64,000 nt of DNA from Blastococcus saxobsidens DD2 (GTDB taxonomy: Bacteria; Actinomycetota; Actinomycetes; Mycobacteriales; Geodermatophilaceae): positions 2,769,541 to 2,833,540 of the forward strand of contig NC_016943.1 in assembly GCF_000284015.1 (NCBI RefSeq), in the 5' to 3' direction. The notes beneath the pieces are model-generated. The model made no database searches, was not told the origin of the DNA, and saw only the letters and a list, made by a program, of their open reading frames with translations. A program made the translations under genes and the position numbers. The first letter of the stretch is position 1, and each line of letters opens with the position of its first letter. This document shows positions 15,644 through 24,381 of the stretch, one piece after another.

Positions 15644-16351
15644 ATGCCTGTCGACGTCGCCCCCGGGACCGTGACCGTCTACACCGACGTGGTCTGCGCG
15701 TGGTCCACCGTGGCGCTGCACCGCTTCTACGCGGCGCGCTCGCGCCTGGGACTCGACGACGACCTGCGGGCGGACCTCCGCCTGTTCCTCCTGGAGGACG
15801 TCAACCGCTTCGCCATCCCGCAGCGGATGCTCGATGCGGAGATCCCGATCGTCGGGCAGCTGGAGCCGGGCCTGGGGATGTCGCCGTGGCAGCAGGAGCC
15901 CGACGCCTGGCCGGTGACGGCCCTGCCGGCCGACGAGGCGGTGCACGCCGCCAAGCAGCAGTCCCTCGCCGCGGCCGAGGAGCTGGACATGACGTTGCGG
16001 CTGGCGTTCTTCCGCGACAACCGGTGCATCAGCATGCTGCACGAGGTGGTGGACGTCGCCCGCGGCTGCGGCCTGGTCGACGCCGACGCCGTCGCGGCGG
16101 CGCTCGACGACGGGAGCGCGCGCGGCGCGATGATGGCCGACTACCGGGCGCACCGCGACGACGTCCAGGGCAGCCCGCACTTCTTCCTCACCGACGGCTC
16201 GGACGTCCACAACCCCGGCATCGCGATGCACGCCGACGAGGACGGCGGCTACCCCGTCGTCGACTCCGACGACCCGTCCGTCTACGACGACCTCGTCCGG
16301 CGGGCGGCCGACGCGGCGGCTTCCCCCGGCACCGGACGCACGGACCGATGA
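15644..16351 (+). CDS. DsbA/FrnE-like thioredoxin-fold protein
   Basis: 235 residues from ATG 15644; upstream is GGGTAGTGAGG. The thioredoxin-like start (TVYTDVVCAWSTVAL) has a single cysteine: the usual CPWC is CAWS, so it cannot form the normal active-site disulfide. The helical insertion and QGSPHFFLTDGSDVHNPG (cis-Pro region) fit the DsbA/2-hydroxychromene-isomerase superfamily. It may therefore be an isomerase or thiol-transferase rather than an oxidase. The stop overlaps the start of the solute-binding protein gene (ATGA). Confidence 0.78.
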   Translation: MPVDVAPGTVTVYTDVVCAWSTVALHRFYAARSRLGLDDDLRADLRLFLLEDVNRFAIPQRMLDAEIPIVGQLEPGLGMSPWQQEPDAWPVTALPADEAVHAAKQQSLAAAEELDMTLRLAFFRDNRCISMLHEVVDVARGCGLVDADAVAAALDDGSARGAMMADYRAHRDDVQGSPHFFLTDGSDVHNPGIAMHADEDGGYPVVDSDDPSVYDDLVRRAADAAASPGTGRTDR

Positions 16352-17958
16352 CGCTGCTCCAGCGGCTGGCGGGGAGAGCTCGGCGGGAGCCCCGGGGAGC
16401 GCTGCGCGTGGTGGACCCGAACCCGCTCAACTGGCTGTACATCACCTACAACACCGTCGAGGAGCCGGTGCGGGTCACCCGGCGCGGGAAGGTCCGCCCG
16501 GCGGCGATGAGCTCCTACCGGTGGCGCGGGGACCGGACCCTGGAGATCCGGGTGCGCCCGGACGAGCGGTTCGCCGACGGGACGCGCCTCGACGCCCGCT
16601 CGGTGCACCGGGCGTACACCGAACAGGCGCGGTGGCACTCCCCGCACCCACCCGGCACCCACTTCAACATCGACCCGCGCACCCGTGCGGAGGTCGTCGG
16701 CGAGCGCACCGTGCGGCTGCATCTCCCCGAGCCCGACGGGTCGGTGCTGGGCAAGCTGCGGGCCACGCACGTCATGAGTGAGCGGTTCTGGCGCGACCTC
16801 GGGTTCGGCTACGCCCGCGACGAGACCGGCGAGGGCCACTGGTAGGTGATCGACGCACCGGGGCCGTGGGCCTCCGGACCGTTCACCCTCGTCGAGGGCC
16901 GCTCGCTCATCGCCACCGAACCGGTCGTCACCGACGGCGAGGACCGGACCTGGCTGCAGACCGAGGACCGCTCCCCCACCGTGCGGCTGCGCGCCAACCC
17001 GCACTACTGGGACCGGGTCCGCGGGCCACGGGTGCGGGAGGTCGAGTTCCGCAACGACCTCGACCGCCCCCGGGCGCTCGACCTCGTGTGCGACACCGTC
17101 GGCGAGGTCGACCTCGTCACCGAGGTCCCGCACCGGGAGGCCGAGCGCGTCCGCCGCTCGCGGCACGCCCGGCTGGTGGCCGTGGACGCCGTGCGCGCGT
17201 TGGCCGGGGCGATCGACCGCGGCGCCGACGGTCTGCCCCTCGACGACGTCCGAGCCCGGCGGGCGCTCAACCTGGCCGTCGACCGCGCCGCGCTGGTCCG
17301 CGACCTGTTCGGCGGGCAGGCCCGACCGCTGGCCGGGCTCACCCCGCCGACCCCGCTCACCGCGCTGCACCGCGCACCCGGCCGGCTGCGGCCGTACCCG
17401 CACGACCCGTCCCGCGCGGCGCGGCTGTGGCGGGAGTCGGGCGGTGCCCGGCGACCGCTGAGGCTGGCCGCCATGGCGGAGTGGGAGGCGGTGGCCCACG
17501 CCGTCGCCGCCCGGTGGCAGACGGTGCTGGGCCTCGCCGTCGAGGTCCGGGTCCTGCGCAGTTCCGACGAGCAGCGGGAGGCGCGGCGCCGGCAGGCGGC
17601 CAAGGAGCCCCGCGACTGGGACGTGCTGCTGCTCGAGCAGGGGTCGCAGTCGGTCGACGTCCCCCCGCTGGAGCTGCACCGCGCGTTCGCCGGCCGGTCC
17701 GGTGAGTTCCGCGCCGGGCCGGTCGATCCGGAGTTCGAGCGGCTCTTCGACCACCTGCGGTCCCGGCGGTCCCAGCTGCGGCAGGTGCTGGCGGCCAACC
17801 GGCTGGACCGGTACGTGACCGACCAGGCGCTCGCGCTGTTCCTCGTCGCACCGCGGGTGCTCTACGCGGTGAACGAGCGGGTGGACTTCCAGCCGTACGC
17901 GACGACGTTCGAGCTGGCCGACACCTCCGTCCGCCGCGGGCACTGGTCGCTGCGGTGA
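16348..17958 (+). pseudogene. SgrR/SBP family 5 protein gene interrupted by one in-frame TAG
   Basis: Codons 1-165 encode the front of a family-5 (oligopeptide-type) solute-binding domain (TYNTVEEPVRVTRRGKVRP, then FADGTRLDARSVHRAY). A TAG stands at 16843-16845, and the same frame then continues for 370 codons with the rest (VIDAPGPWASGPFTLVEG, ANPHYWDRVRGPRV, ALNLAVDRAALVRDLFGG) to 17958. GEGHW-stop-VIDAPGPW suggests CAG to TAG in a conserved stretch. There is no signal peptide or lipobox, so the intact protein would be cytoplasmic like SgrR-type sensors. Without read-through neither half should work. Confidence 0.75.
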
Positions 17959-18240
17959 CGCCGTTCCGTCCGCACCGGCTGCCACAGGCGTAGTCCCCGC
18001 CCGCTGACGCCGGGATGACGGCACCGACCGGGACCACCCCCCGCACCGTCGTCCTTCGGCGACGACGACGTCACCGACGCCGCCGGCATCCGCGCGGACG
18101 AACTCCGGGTGCAGGTCCCGCTGCGCCATGCCGGGACACGCATCGGCCGGTCGGGTTTCTCCAGAACCCGTGGCCGTAGCGCATCCGACCAGGCTCCGGA
18201 GGAGAAGAATGGTCACTGCCCCACCCACCCGGGAGTCCTC

Positions 18241-18963
18241 ATGGCACGGCGACCGCACCTCCTGCACCGCACGACGCCACGCTCGGCACCGGCCGGCGAG
18301 CCACACCTCGGGGCGCGGGTGTTCATCGTCCAACGCGCCGGCGCCGTCCTGGTGGCGGTGTTCCTCCTCGTCTTCGGCATCCTCGGCTTCGCCGGCGGCC
18401 TGGACTACTTCTCGACCGACGGCCAGCGCATCCTCGGCCTGTCGTCCAACGGGTTGCTGTCGACGATCTCGGTCATCGTGGCGCTCGTGCTGCTGGCGGC
18501 CGCCGCGCGCAGCCCACGAGTCGTGTCGACGGTGATGATCGTCATCGGCTCGCTGTTCCTGGTCTCCGCCCTGGTGAACCTGGCGGTGCTGCGCACCTCC
18601 GTCAACCTGCTGGCGTTCGAGTTCGAGAACGTCGTCTTCTCGGTCGTCGTCGGGCTTCTCCTGCTGACCCTCGGCGCCTACGGCCGGATCAGCGGGCACC
18701 TGCCGCCGGACAGCCCGTACGCCCGGCCGCGCACGGAGGACGACGAGGACGTCGACCTCACCAGCGAGATGCCCTCCGGGCCGGCCGAGGTCGCCGCGGA
18801 GCAGGCGATGCGAGATGCCGAGGTGGCCGTCGTCCAACACGTCGCCACGGAGGACCAGCGCCGCCGGGTCGCGGCCATGGCGGGGTTGCACAGCCGCGCC
18901 GAACGCCGCCGCAGGTGGATGTCGTTCGACACGGGCCCCCGAGGCCCGGCCGTCAGGCGGTAG
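18241..18963 (+). CDS. DUF4383 membrane protein
   Basis: 240 residues from ATG 18241 with GGGAG ten bases ahead. Four hydrophobic segments (about residues 30-50, 75-95, 105-125, 135-155) are followed by a long acidic and then basic cytoplasmic tail (TEDDEDVDLTSEM; LHSRAERRRRW). The segment layout and VFLLVFGILGFAGGLDYF fit DUF4383. A much stronger ribosome site, GGAGGAGAAGA just before an ATG at 18209, is in a different frame. Function unknown; the family is common near stress genes of actinobacteria. Confidence 0.75.
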   Translation: MARRPHLLHRTTPRSAPAGEPHLGARVFIVQRAGAVLVAVFLLVFGILGFAGGLDYFSTDGQRILGLSSNGLLSTISVIVALVLLAAAARSPRVVSTVMIVIGSLFLVSALVNLAVLRTSVNLLAFEFENVVFSVVVGLLLLTLGAYGRISGHLPPDSPYARPRTEDDEDVDLTSEMPSGPAEVAAEQAMRDAEVAVVQHVATEDQRRRVAAMAGLHSRAERRRRWMSFDTGPRGPAVRR

Positions 18964-19085
18964 GGCCGTCCCCGCGGTCGGCGTCCCGCCGCTGGGCTCG
19001 GGGAGCGACCACGGGCTGGGACCGACAGCGACGACGCGGGAGGACGGAGCTGGCGCCGCTGCACGAGCCGACCCGCCGTCCGGGA

Positions 19086-20351
19086 ATGCGCGGGAGATCG
19101 TTGCTCTTGGCCACCATCGTGGCTCCCCCGACCCTTGGCAGGACCCCGGCGTTCTGGATCACGGCGGCCCTGCTCCTGCTGGTCCTCGCCGCCTCGGGCG
19201 TTCCGACCCCCCTGTACCGCGTCTACCAGGAGCAGTTCGGCTTCGGTCCCGGGGTGCTGACCGCGGTGTTCGGCATCTACGCCCTGGCCCTCCTGGCCGC
19301 GCTGCTGGTCGTCGGTGGCCTGTCCGACCACGTCGGCCGCCGGCCGGTGCTCGTCGGCGGGCTGCTGCTCCAGGCCGTCTCGATGGTCGTCTTCCTCGCC
19401 GCCGACGGCGTGGGCTGGCTGCTGGCCGCCCGCGTCCTGCAGGGGCTGTCCATGGGTGCACTCACCGGCACGCTGGGCGCGATGCTGCTGGACACCCAGC
19501 GCCGGGGCCGCCCGCTCGGGGCGCTGGTGAACAGCGCCGGCCCCGGCATCGGGCTGTCCCTGGGAGCCGTGGGCGCCGGCCTGGTCGTCGAGTTCGTCGC
19601 GTCCCCCACCCGGTGGGTGTTCGCCGTCCTCACCGCCGTCCTCCTGCTCGGAGCCGCCACCGCGGTGGTCCTGCCGGAGACGTCGCCCCGCGCGCCGGGC
19701 GCCCTGCGCTCGCTGCGCCCGGCCGTCCGCGTGCCCCGGCCCCAGCGAGCGGCGTTCCTCACCGCCCTGCCGGTGATCGTCGCCGTCTGGGCGCTCGGCG
19801 GGCTCTACCTCTCCCTGGGGCCGTCCCTGGTCGCCACCGTCTTCGGCATCGCCGACCACCTGGTCGGCAGCCTGCTCGTCCTGGCCATGCAGGGAATGGC
19901 GGCGGCCGGCGCGATCCTGGGCCGCAACCTCGTTCCCGAGCGCGCCATGGTCGCCGGCGCCTCGCTGTTCGCGATCGGGGTCACCGGCACGGCCGCGGCC
20001 GTGGTCTCCGTGCAGGTCACCGTCCTGTTCGCCGCCGCCGTCGTGTCGGGGCTCGGCTTCGGGCTGGCCTTCCTGGGCGCTGTCGCCACGGCGAGCGCCG
20101 GGGTGGCCCCCGCCGAGCGGGCCGCCCTGCTGTCCAGCGTCTTCGTCGCCGGCTACCTGAGCTTCAGCGTCCCGGCGGTCGTCGCGGGCGTGGCCGCGGG
20201 CGCGCTCGGCCTCGAGGCGGTCACCGAGATCTACGCCGCCGTGCTGGTGGTGCTGGCCCTCGGCGCGGTGGCCGGCGTCCGGCTGCGCCGCCGGGCCGCC
20301 CAGCGACCCGAGCCCGCGCCCGGCGCGGCACAGGAGTCGCTGGCGGCCTGA
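19086..20351 (+). CDS. MFS transporter (multidrug-type exporter)
   Basis: 421 residues if started at ATG 19086; an upstream extension has no membrane character. Twelve hydrophobic segments are visible. The loop between segments 2 and 3 is GGLSDHVGRRPVLVGG, the signature of MFS antiporters. LLDTQRRGRPLGALVNS follows segment 4. Substrate unknown; no regulator is adjacent. It ends eight bases before the convergent flavodoxin-like gene. Confidence 0.82.
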   Translation: MRGRSLLLATIVAPPTLGRTPAFWITAALLLLVLAASGVPTPLYRVYQEQFGFGPGVLTAVFGIYALALLAALLVVGGLSDHVGRRPVLVGGLLLQAVSMVVFLAADGVGWLLAARVLQGLSMGALTGTLGAMLLDTQRRGRPLGALVNSAGPGIGLSLGAVGAGLVVEFVASPTRWVFAVLTAVLLLGAATAVVLPETSPRAPGALRSLRPAVRVPRPQRAAFLTALPVIVAVWALGGLYLSLGPSLVATVFGIADHLVGSLLVLAMQGMAAAGAILGRNLVPERAMVAGASLFAIGVTGTAAAVVSVQVTVLFAAAVVSGLGFGLAFLGAVATASAGVAPAERAALLSSVFVAGYLSFSVPAVVAGVAAGALGLEAVTEIYAAVLVVLALGAVAGVRLRRRAAQRPEPAPGAAQESLAA

Positions 20352-20358
20352 CGGTCGG

Positions 20359-20976
20359 TCAGCTGCCCGGGTACGGAGTGGCCCGTAGCGCCCGGGCGAG
20401 GTGTGCGGTGTTCGCCGCCAGGGTCGCCGTCGTGGACGCCACCGCCTCGGGGGTCTCGTCCAGGTCCATGTAGTCCGTGCCGCCCATCGCGTGGTCGTTC
20501 CAGTAGGTGCCGCCCTGGGACGGGATCGTGAAACCGATGTCGTTCAGCCCCTGGAACAGGTCGGCGACGATCTTGTGCGCACCGTCCTCGTTGCCGACCA
20601 CGGAGACCACGGCGACCTTGCCGGCGACCAGCGGACGACCGGAGTCGTCGGTCTCCGACAGCTCGCCGTCCAGCCGCTCCAGCACCCGCTGGGCGATGCT
20701 GCTCATGTGCCCGACCCAGGTCGGGGTGGAGATGACGAGGATGTCGGCCGCCATCATCTTCTCGCGGATCGCCGGCCACTCGTCGCCCTCGCCCATGTCC
20801 ACCTCGACGCCCGGCTTCACGTCGTGGTCGGCGACGCGCACGACGTCGCCCGTCACGCCGTGCTTGCCCAGTTCCGCGAGTACCTGACGGGCGATCAGGT
20901 CGCTGCTGGACGGCGCCGGTGAGGGCTTGAGGCTGCAGATGAGGGCCAGTGCTCGGAGGGACGCGGTTTCGGTCAT
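20359..20976 (-). CDS. NADPH-dependent FMN reductase/flavodoxin-like protein
   Basis: 205 residues from ATG 20976. The phosphate-binding loop is ALICSLKPSPAPSSSDLI, followed by DILVISTPTWVGHMSSIAQ, the loop that packs on the flavin ring in this family, and GGTYWNDHAMGGTDY. It is a soluble single-domain flavoprotein of the WrbA/SsuE-like group, probably a quinone or nitro-compound reductase. It is monocistronic. A second, shorter relative is encoded at 40722-41162. Confidence 0.8.
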   Translation of the reverse strand: MTETASLRALALICSLKPSPAPSSSDLIARQVLAELGKHGVTGDVVRVADHDVKPGVEVDMGEGDEWPAIREKMMAADILVISTPTWVGHMSSIAQRVLERLDGELSETDDSGRPLVAGKVAVVSVVGNEDGAHKIVADLFQGLNDIGFTIPSQGGTYWNDHAMGGTDYMDLDETPEAVASTTATLAANTAHLARALRATPYPGS

Positions 20977-21076
20977 GGCAGTGGGGTGCCCCAGCGACCC
21001 GCGACTGCACACATGACGATCGGATTGCGCGCCACCGATAGCCCGGCTGCCGTCGTGCGCCTTTCCTGGGACCGCC

Positions 21077-21832
21077 TCAGAACGGGACCTGCTGGCCCAG
21101 CAGGCCCGGCCCGCTTCCCCGACCCGACAGCACCCGGCAGAACTCGACGGCGTCGAGCTGGAGCTGCTCCCCGTCCGAGCCCGACGACCAGTCGCCGCCG
21201 GCCGGACCGGTGAGCACCAGGCGGTAGGGCCGGCCGTGCCGCTGGGCCCACTCGGCGACGACGTCGGCGACCAGGACCCCGTCGTGCCCGGACGTGAGCT
21301 CCAGGTCGCGCCCGGTCGCACGGGACACGTCGACCCGGTGCATCCAGACGTCGCGGGTCAGCACGACGTCGAGCAGGAAGCCGATCCGCCAGTACTCGCG
21401 GACGGGGCCGGTGACCTGCTCCTCGGGCAGCCTCACCCGGCCCACCGCCCGGGACATCCGGCGTCGGCCCCGCAGGGCCCTCGACGCAGTGCTGTCCAGC
21501 CGGGCGACGATCGCCGCGCCGTCGAGGTCGGCGTGCGTGCGCACCTGCACGCCGGTCAGCGCGTCGATGCCCCCACCGGCCTTCGCCGCGAGTCGGTTCT
21601 GCCGGGCCATCTCCCGGATCGAGGCCGCCATCTCCGCCATACCGAGCACGTGCGCGGCCATCGCCCGCACGTCCCATCCGGGACACTCGGTCGCCCGGCT
21701 CCAGTCGGCGGCGTCCAGGTCGCGCAGGGCGGCGAGCATGCGCTCGTACTCGGTGGCGGCGAGCCGGTAGGCGGTGTCCCGATCCAGAGCGGCCGAGCGC
21801 GGGCGGGGACGGGCAGGAGCGGGAGCGGTCAC
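21077..21832 (-). CDS. Maleylpyruvate isomerase-family mycothiol-dependent protein (DinB-like)
   Basis: 251 residues from GTG 21832, with GAGGAGG six to twelve bases upstream. The N-terminal four-helix DinB/MDMPI domain has WSRATECPGWDVRAMAAHVL, the metal-site histidine region, and WMHRVDVSRATG, with a second characteristic His-x3-D. The family uses mycothiol, the actinobacterial thiol, as cofactor or substrate. It starts 17 bases after the TetR gene and is probably its regulatory target. The specific reaction is not predictable. Confidence 0.8.
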   Translation of the reverse strand: MTAPAPARPRPRSAALDRDTAYRLAATEYERMLAALRDLDAADWSRATECPGWDVRAMAAHVLGMAEMAASIREMARQNRLAAKAGGGIDALTGVQVRTHADLDGAAIVARLDSTASRALRGRRRMSRAVGRVRLPEEQVTGPVREYWRIGFLLDVVLTRDVWMHRVDVSRATGRDLELTSGHDGVLVADVVAEWAQRHGRPYRLVLTGPAGGDWSSGSDGEQLQLDAVEFCRVLSGRGSGPGLLGQQVPF

Positions 21833-21848
21833 GACGGACCTCCTCGGA

Positions 21849-22502
21849 TCAGCGGGCGGACGGATTCCTGCGGTGGTGGTCCAGCCACATCTCCATGACG
21901 TCGGGCAGGACGGCGGTGAAGGCGCCGGTCTCGAACGGCTCACCGGGGGCGTTGGACAGCTGCTGGGAGATGACCCCGCCGACCAGCGCCGTCCAGGCGC
22001 GGTAGGCACGTTCCAGGTCGACGTCCGGGGCGAGGTGCCCGGCGTCCCGCAGCCGGGCGAGCAGCGCGCGGGACTCCACGTCGAGTTCGACGGCCGGCGC
22101 GTACGCCCGCTCCGACGGAGCGAAGCCGGGCACCGGACGCCAGAACATCAGCGCCGACTGGGCGGGGTGCTCGACCGCCCAGCGGACCAGCAGGGTGGTG
22201 CCGTTGCGCAGACCGGTGAGCGGGTCCGCGGTCTGGTCGATCGCCCCGGCCGCCCGGAGCGTCTCCAGCAGCGCCCGCCACCCCCGCTCGAAGAGGGCGT
22301 CGTACAGGGCGTGCTTGCCGTCGAAGTACCCGTAGAGGGACGGCGGCCGGATGCCCATGCGGCGAGCCACCTCGCCCAGGGTCAGCCCGGCGGCGCCCTG
22401 CTCGGCCATCACCTCGAGGGCGACGTCGAGCACCTGCTCGATCGTCTCCTGCCGCCGCCGCCGGCGACGGTCCGGCGGTGCAACCACGCTCACGGCAGCC
22501 AT
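21849..22502 (-). CDS. TetR/AcrR family repressor
   Basis: 217 residues from ATG 22502. The N-terminal helix-turn-helix contains TIEQVLDVALEVMAEQGAAG and RRMGIRPPSLYGYFDGKHAL. The C-terminal ligand domain includes LMFWRPVPGFAPSE and resembles the WHG-type TetR domain. It leads the operon with the mycothiol-dependent isomerase-like gene. The AT-richer patch upstream (22505-22540) is the likely site of its own promoter and operator, but no clean palindrome is visible. Confidence 0.85.
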   Translation of the reverse strand: MAAVSVVAPPDRRRRRRQETIEQVLDVALEVMAEQGAAGLTLGEVARRMGIRPPSLYGYFDGKHALYDALFERGWRALLETLRAAGAIDQTADPLTGLRNGTTLLVRWAVEHPAQSALMFWRPVPGFAPSERAYAPAVELDVESRALLARLRDAGHLAPDVDLERAYRAWTALVGGVISQQLSNAPGEPFETGAFTAVLPDVMEMWLDHHRRNPSAR

Positions 22503-22670
22503 CTTCCTACGAGCATTAGGACGTCAACATGGTCATAGGTCCCTGGTCCACCTGCGCCGCGCCAGGCCGTGCCCGGTCATCGGACGACGATCGTCGCGGC
22601 GTGTCCGTGACGGAATGTGCACGCACCACCGCGCCGAGGCGAAGGTCGCTGTGAAGTCCTCCGCTTCCCC

Positions 22671-22719
22671 TGGTGACCCGCGCGATCGACCCCTAGCGTG
22701 GGGCCGTCCGGACGGCCCC
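22671..22719 (+). promoter_or_regulatory. Putative promoter plus perfect 20-bp palindrome upstream of the ydaO riboswitch
   Basis: TGGTGA (22671-22676) and TAGCGT (22694-22699) are 17 bases apart and fit a housekeeping actinobacterial promoter. Directly downstream, over the expected start point, is the perfect palindrome GGGGCCGTCCGGACGGCCCC (22700-22719). It could be an operator or an early RNA hairpin. Transcription from here would enter the c-di-AMP riboswitch and the NlpC/P60 gene. Confidence 0.4.
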
Positions 22720-22740
22720 CCTCCGTCGCTCAACCGGTGA

Positions 22741-22905
22741 CAGCCGCCCGGACGCCGCCGAACCACCCGCCGGCACCGGCCGGCACCAGGACCGGGGACC
22801 CAACCGCACCACTGGGGTGAAGCGACCGACGGCCCGCGCGGCCACCGGACGCCGGGCGCCTTCCCGCCCGAACCCGTCAGCTCACCCGGTAGGCGGCCGT
22901 GGAAG
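22741..22905 (+). ncRNA. Cyclic di-AMP riboswitch (ydaO/yuaA type)
   Basis: The leader of the NlpC/P60 gene carries the conserved blocks of the ydaO motif in order: GGGGACCCAACCGCACCA (about 22793-22810), TGGGGTGAAGCGACC (22813 on), then GCCCGAACCCGTCAGCTCAC (22867-22886), CCGGTAGGCGGCC and GGAAG before the coding region. This class binds two c-di-AMP molecules and typically turns expression off; in actinobacteria it commonly precedes cell-wall hydrolases such as RpfA and NlpC/P60 proteins. Boundaries are approximate because I could not fold it. Confidence 0.85.
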
Positions 22906-22924
22906 AAAGGACGACCCGCCGCAC

Positions 22925-24214
22925 ATGGCGAGTTCGCACAACCCTGCCCACCGTCGGATTCCCGGCCGTCGGGCACTCGTGGCCCTCGTGGCCGCCGGCG
23001 GCGTCGGCCTGACGCCGTTCCCCGCCGCCGCCGACCCGCAGCGGCCGAGCACCTCCCAGGAAGCCGCGCAGCTCATCGCTGCCAAGGCGCACGACCTGGA
23101 GGTCCTCACCGAACGGTTCAACGAGATCCGCGAAGGACTGAAGGCGGCCCAGGAGTCCGCCGACCGCGCCGCGGCGGAGCTCGCCGCCGCCGAGGCCGAC
23201 CTCGCGGAGGCGCAGGACCGGGTCCGCACGGTCGCCCGCAGCGCCTGGACCGGGAGCGGGCTCGGCACGCTGGAGGCCATGCTGACCAGCGAGTCGGCCA
23301 CCGACCTGATGGACCGGGTCGGCATGCTGGGCACGATCGCCGATCACAACAACGGCGTGCTGGGCGAGGCGGAGGCGGCCGGTGAGGACGCCGACCAGGC
23401 CCAGGCCTCGGCCGAGCAGGCCGCGGCGGAGGCGCAGGAGCAGGTCGACCGCGTGACCGCCGAGCGCGCGCGGCTCGACCAGCAGATCGCCGTGTACCAG
23501 GCCCAGTACGCCCGGCTCAGCGCCGAGGAGCAGCGGGCCTCCCGGGCGGCCGCCGAGCGGCACGCGATCCAGCAGGCGGCGGAGGCGGCGGAGGCCGCGG
23601 AGGCCGCGGAGGCCGCGGAGGCCGCGGAGGCCGCAGCGGCCGCACCGGCCCAGGAGCCGCGAGCCCAGCAGCCGCGGGTCCAGCAGCCGCGGGCCCAGGA
23701 GGCCCCCGGCGCCGCTGCACCCGCGCCGGCCCCGGTCGCCGCGGCACCCGCCCCCGCTCCCGCGGCACCCGCCCCCGCTCCCGCAGCACCCGCCCCCGCT
23801 CCCGCAGCACCCGCCCCCGCTCCGGCAGCACCGGTGCCGGCCCCGGCCGGCGGTGGCAGCTCGGCCGCCGGCGTGGCGGTCGACACCGCGCTGGCCCAGG
23901 TGGGCGACCCGTACGTCTGGGCGGCCGCCGGGCCGAACGCCTTCGACTGCTCGGGGCTGACCCAGTTCGCCTACGCGGCGGCCGGGATCAGCCTGCCGCA
24001 CTCCAGCCGGATGCAGTCGCAGATGGGCACCCCGGTGTCCCGCTCGGCCCTCCAGCCCGGCGACCTGCTGTTCTTCTACAGCCCGGTCAGCCACGTGGGC
24101 ATGTACATCGGCAACGGGCAGATGGTGCACGCCTCGACGTCCGGCGTCCCGGTGAAGGTGGCCCCGATCGACTCGATGGGCAGCTTCGCCAGCGCCCGGC
24201 GGATGGCCGGCTGA
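22925..24214 (+). CDS. Secreted NlpC/P60 peptidoglycan endopeptidase (RipA-like)
   Basis: 429 residues from ATG 22925. A signal peptide covers about residues 1-36 (arginine-rich start, hydrophobic core, AAADP cut site). Coiled coils follow (45-130 and 165-235), then a Glu-Ala repeat, a Gln/Pro/Ala linker and a Pro-Ala repeat. Residues 315-429 are the NlpC/P60 domain with the catalytic Cys (NAFDCSGLTQFAY), His (SHVGMYIGNG) and a second His (MVHAST). It should cut D-Glu-meso-DAP links during cell division. Expression is predicted to follow c-di-AMP through the upstream riboswitch. Confidence 0.92.
   Translation: MASSHNPAHRRIPGRRALVALVAAGGVGLTPFPAAADPQRPSTSQEAAQLIAAKAHDLEVLTERFNEIREGLKAAQESADRAAAELAAAEADLAEAQDRVRTVARSAWTGSGLGTLEAMLTSESATDLMDRVGMLGTIADHNNGVLGEAEAAGEDADQAQASAEQAAAEAQEQVDRVTAERARLDQQIAVYQAQYARLSAEEQRASRAAAERHAIQQAAEAAEAAEAAEAAEAAEAAAAAPAQEPRAQQPRVQQPRAQEAPGAAAPAPAPVAAAPAPAPAAPAPAPAAPAPAPAAPAPAPAAPVPAPAGGGSSAAGVAVDTALAQVGDPYVWAAAGPNAFDCSGLTQFAYAAAGISLPHSSRMQSQMGTPVSRSALQPGDLLFFYSPVSHVGMYIGNGQMVHASTSGVPVKVAPIDSMGSFASARRMAG
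23581..23635 (+). repeat. Nine-base coding repeat (Glu-Ala-Ala tract)
   Basis: Tandem copies of GGAGGCCGC, the first slightly degenerate, encode repeated Glu-Ala-Ala in the linker after the coiled coil of the NlpC/P60 protein. Such tracts change length easily by slippage in whole codons. Confidence 0.8.
23741..23824 (+). repeat. Four 21-base coding repeats (Pro-Ala linker)
   Basis: Four units of the form GCGGCACCCGCCCCCGCTCC plus one base (23741, 23762, 23783, 23804) with one or two changes each encode the AAPAPAP linker ahead of the NlpC/P60 domain. Probably a flexible wall-spanning spacer whose copy number may vary between strains. Confidence 0.85.
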
Positions 24215-24307
24215 CAGCCCCGGGAGCATCGCAGCGAGGAACGAGCGAGGAGCGGACCGGGGCGCGGAAGCCGGCCAACTCCATGGCCTGACCGCCTGAT
24301 CGGCTGG

Positions 24308-24341
24308 GCGTACGGGGCGGCGCGACCGCCGCCCCGTACGC
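24308..24341. terminator. Perfect 15-bp hairpin, putative terminator
   Basis: GCGTACGGGGCGGCG and CGCCGCCCCGTACGC are exact reverse complements around a CGAC loop. It lies 94 bases past the NlpC/P60 stop and just before the next MFS gene. There is no T-run, as is usual for high-GC actinobacterial terminators. Confidence 0.65.
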
Positions 24342-24381
24342 CGGCGCGCCGCGTCTGCGCGGCGTGCGAGCATGGTCCCTC

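Noticed and set aside
16846..17958. A separate 370-residue protein starting at 16846
   Set aside because: The sequence is the in-frame continuation of the gene begun at 16348. A start directly after the TAG would split one binding domain.
18209..18535. Protein starting at ATG 18209 with the strong ribosome site
   Set aside because: Its frame gives Arg/Ser/His-rich sequence without membrane segments, unlike the clear DUF4383 frame. Kept only as a start-site question.
23581..23824. Possible CRISPR or intergenic tandem repeats
   Set aside because: The 9- and 21-base repeats are codon-in-frame within the NlpC/P60 gene and have no spacers.
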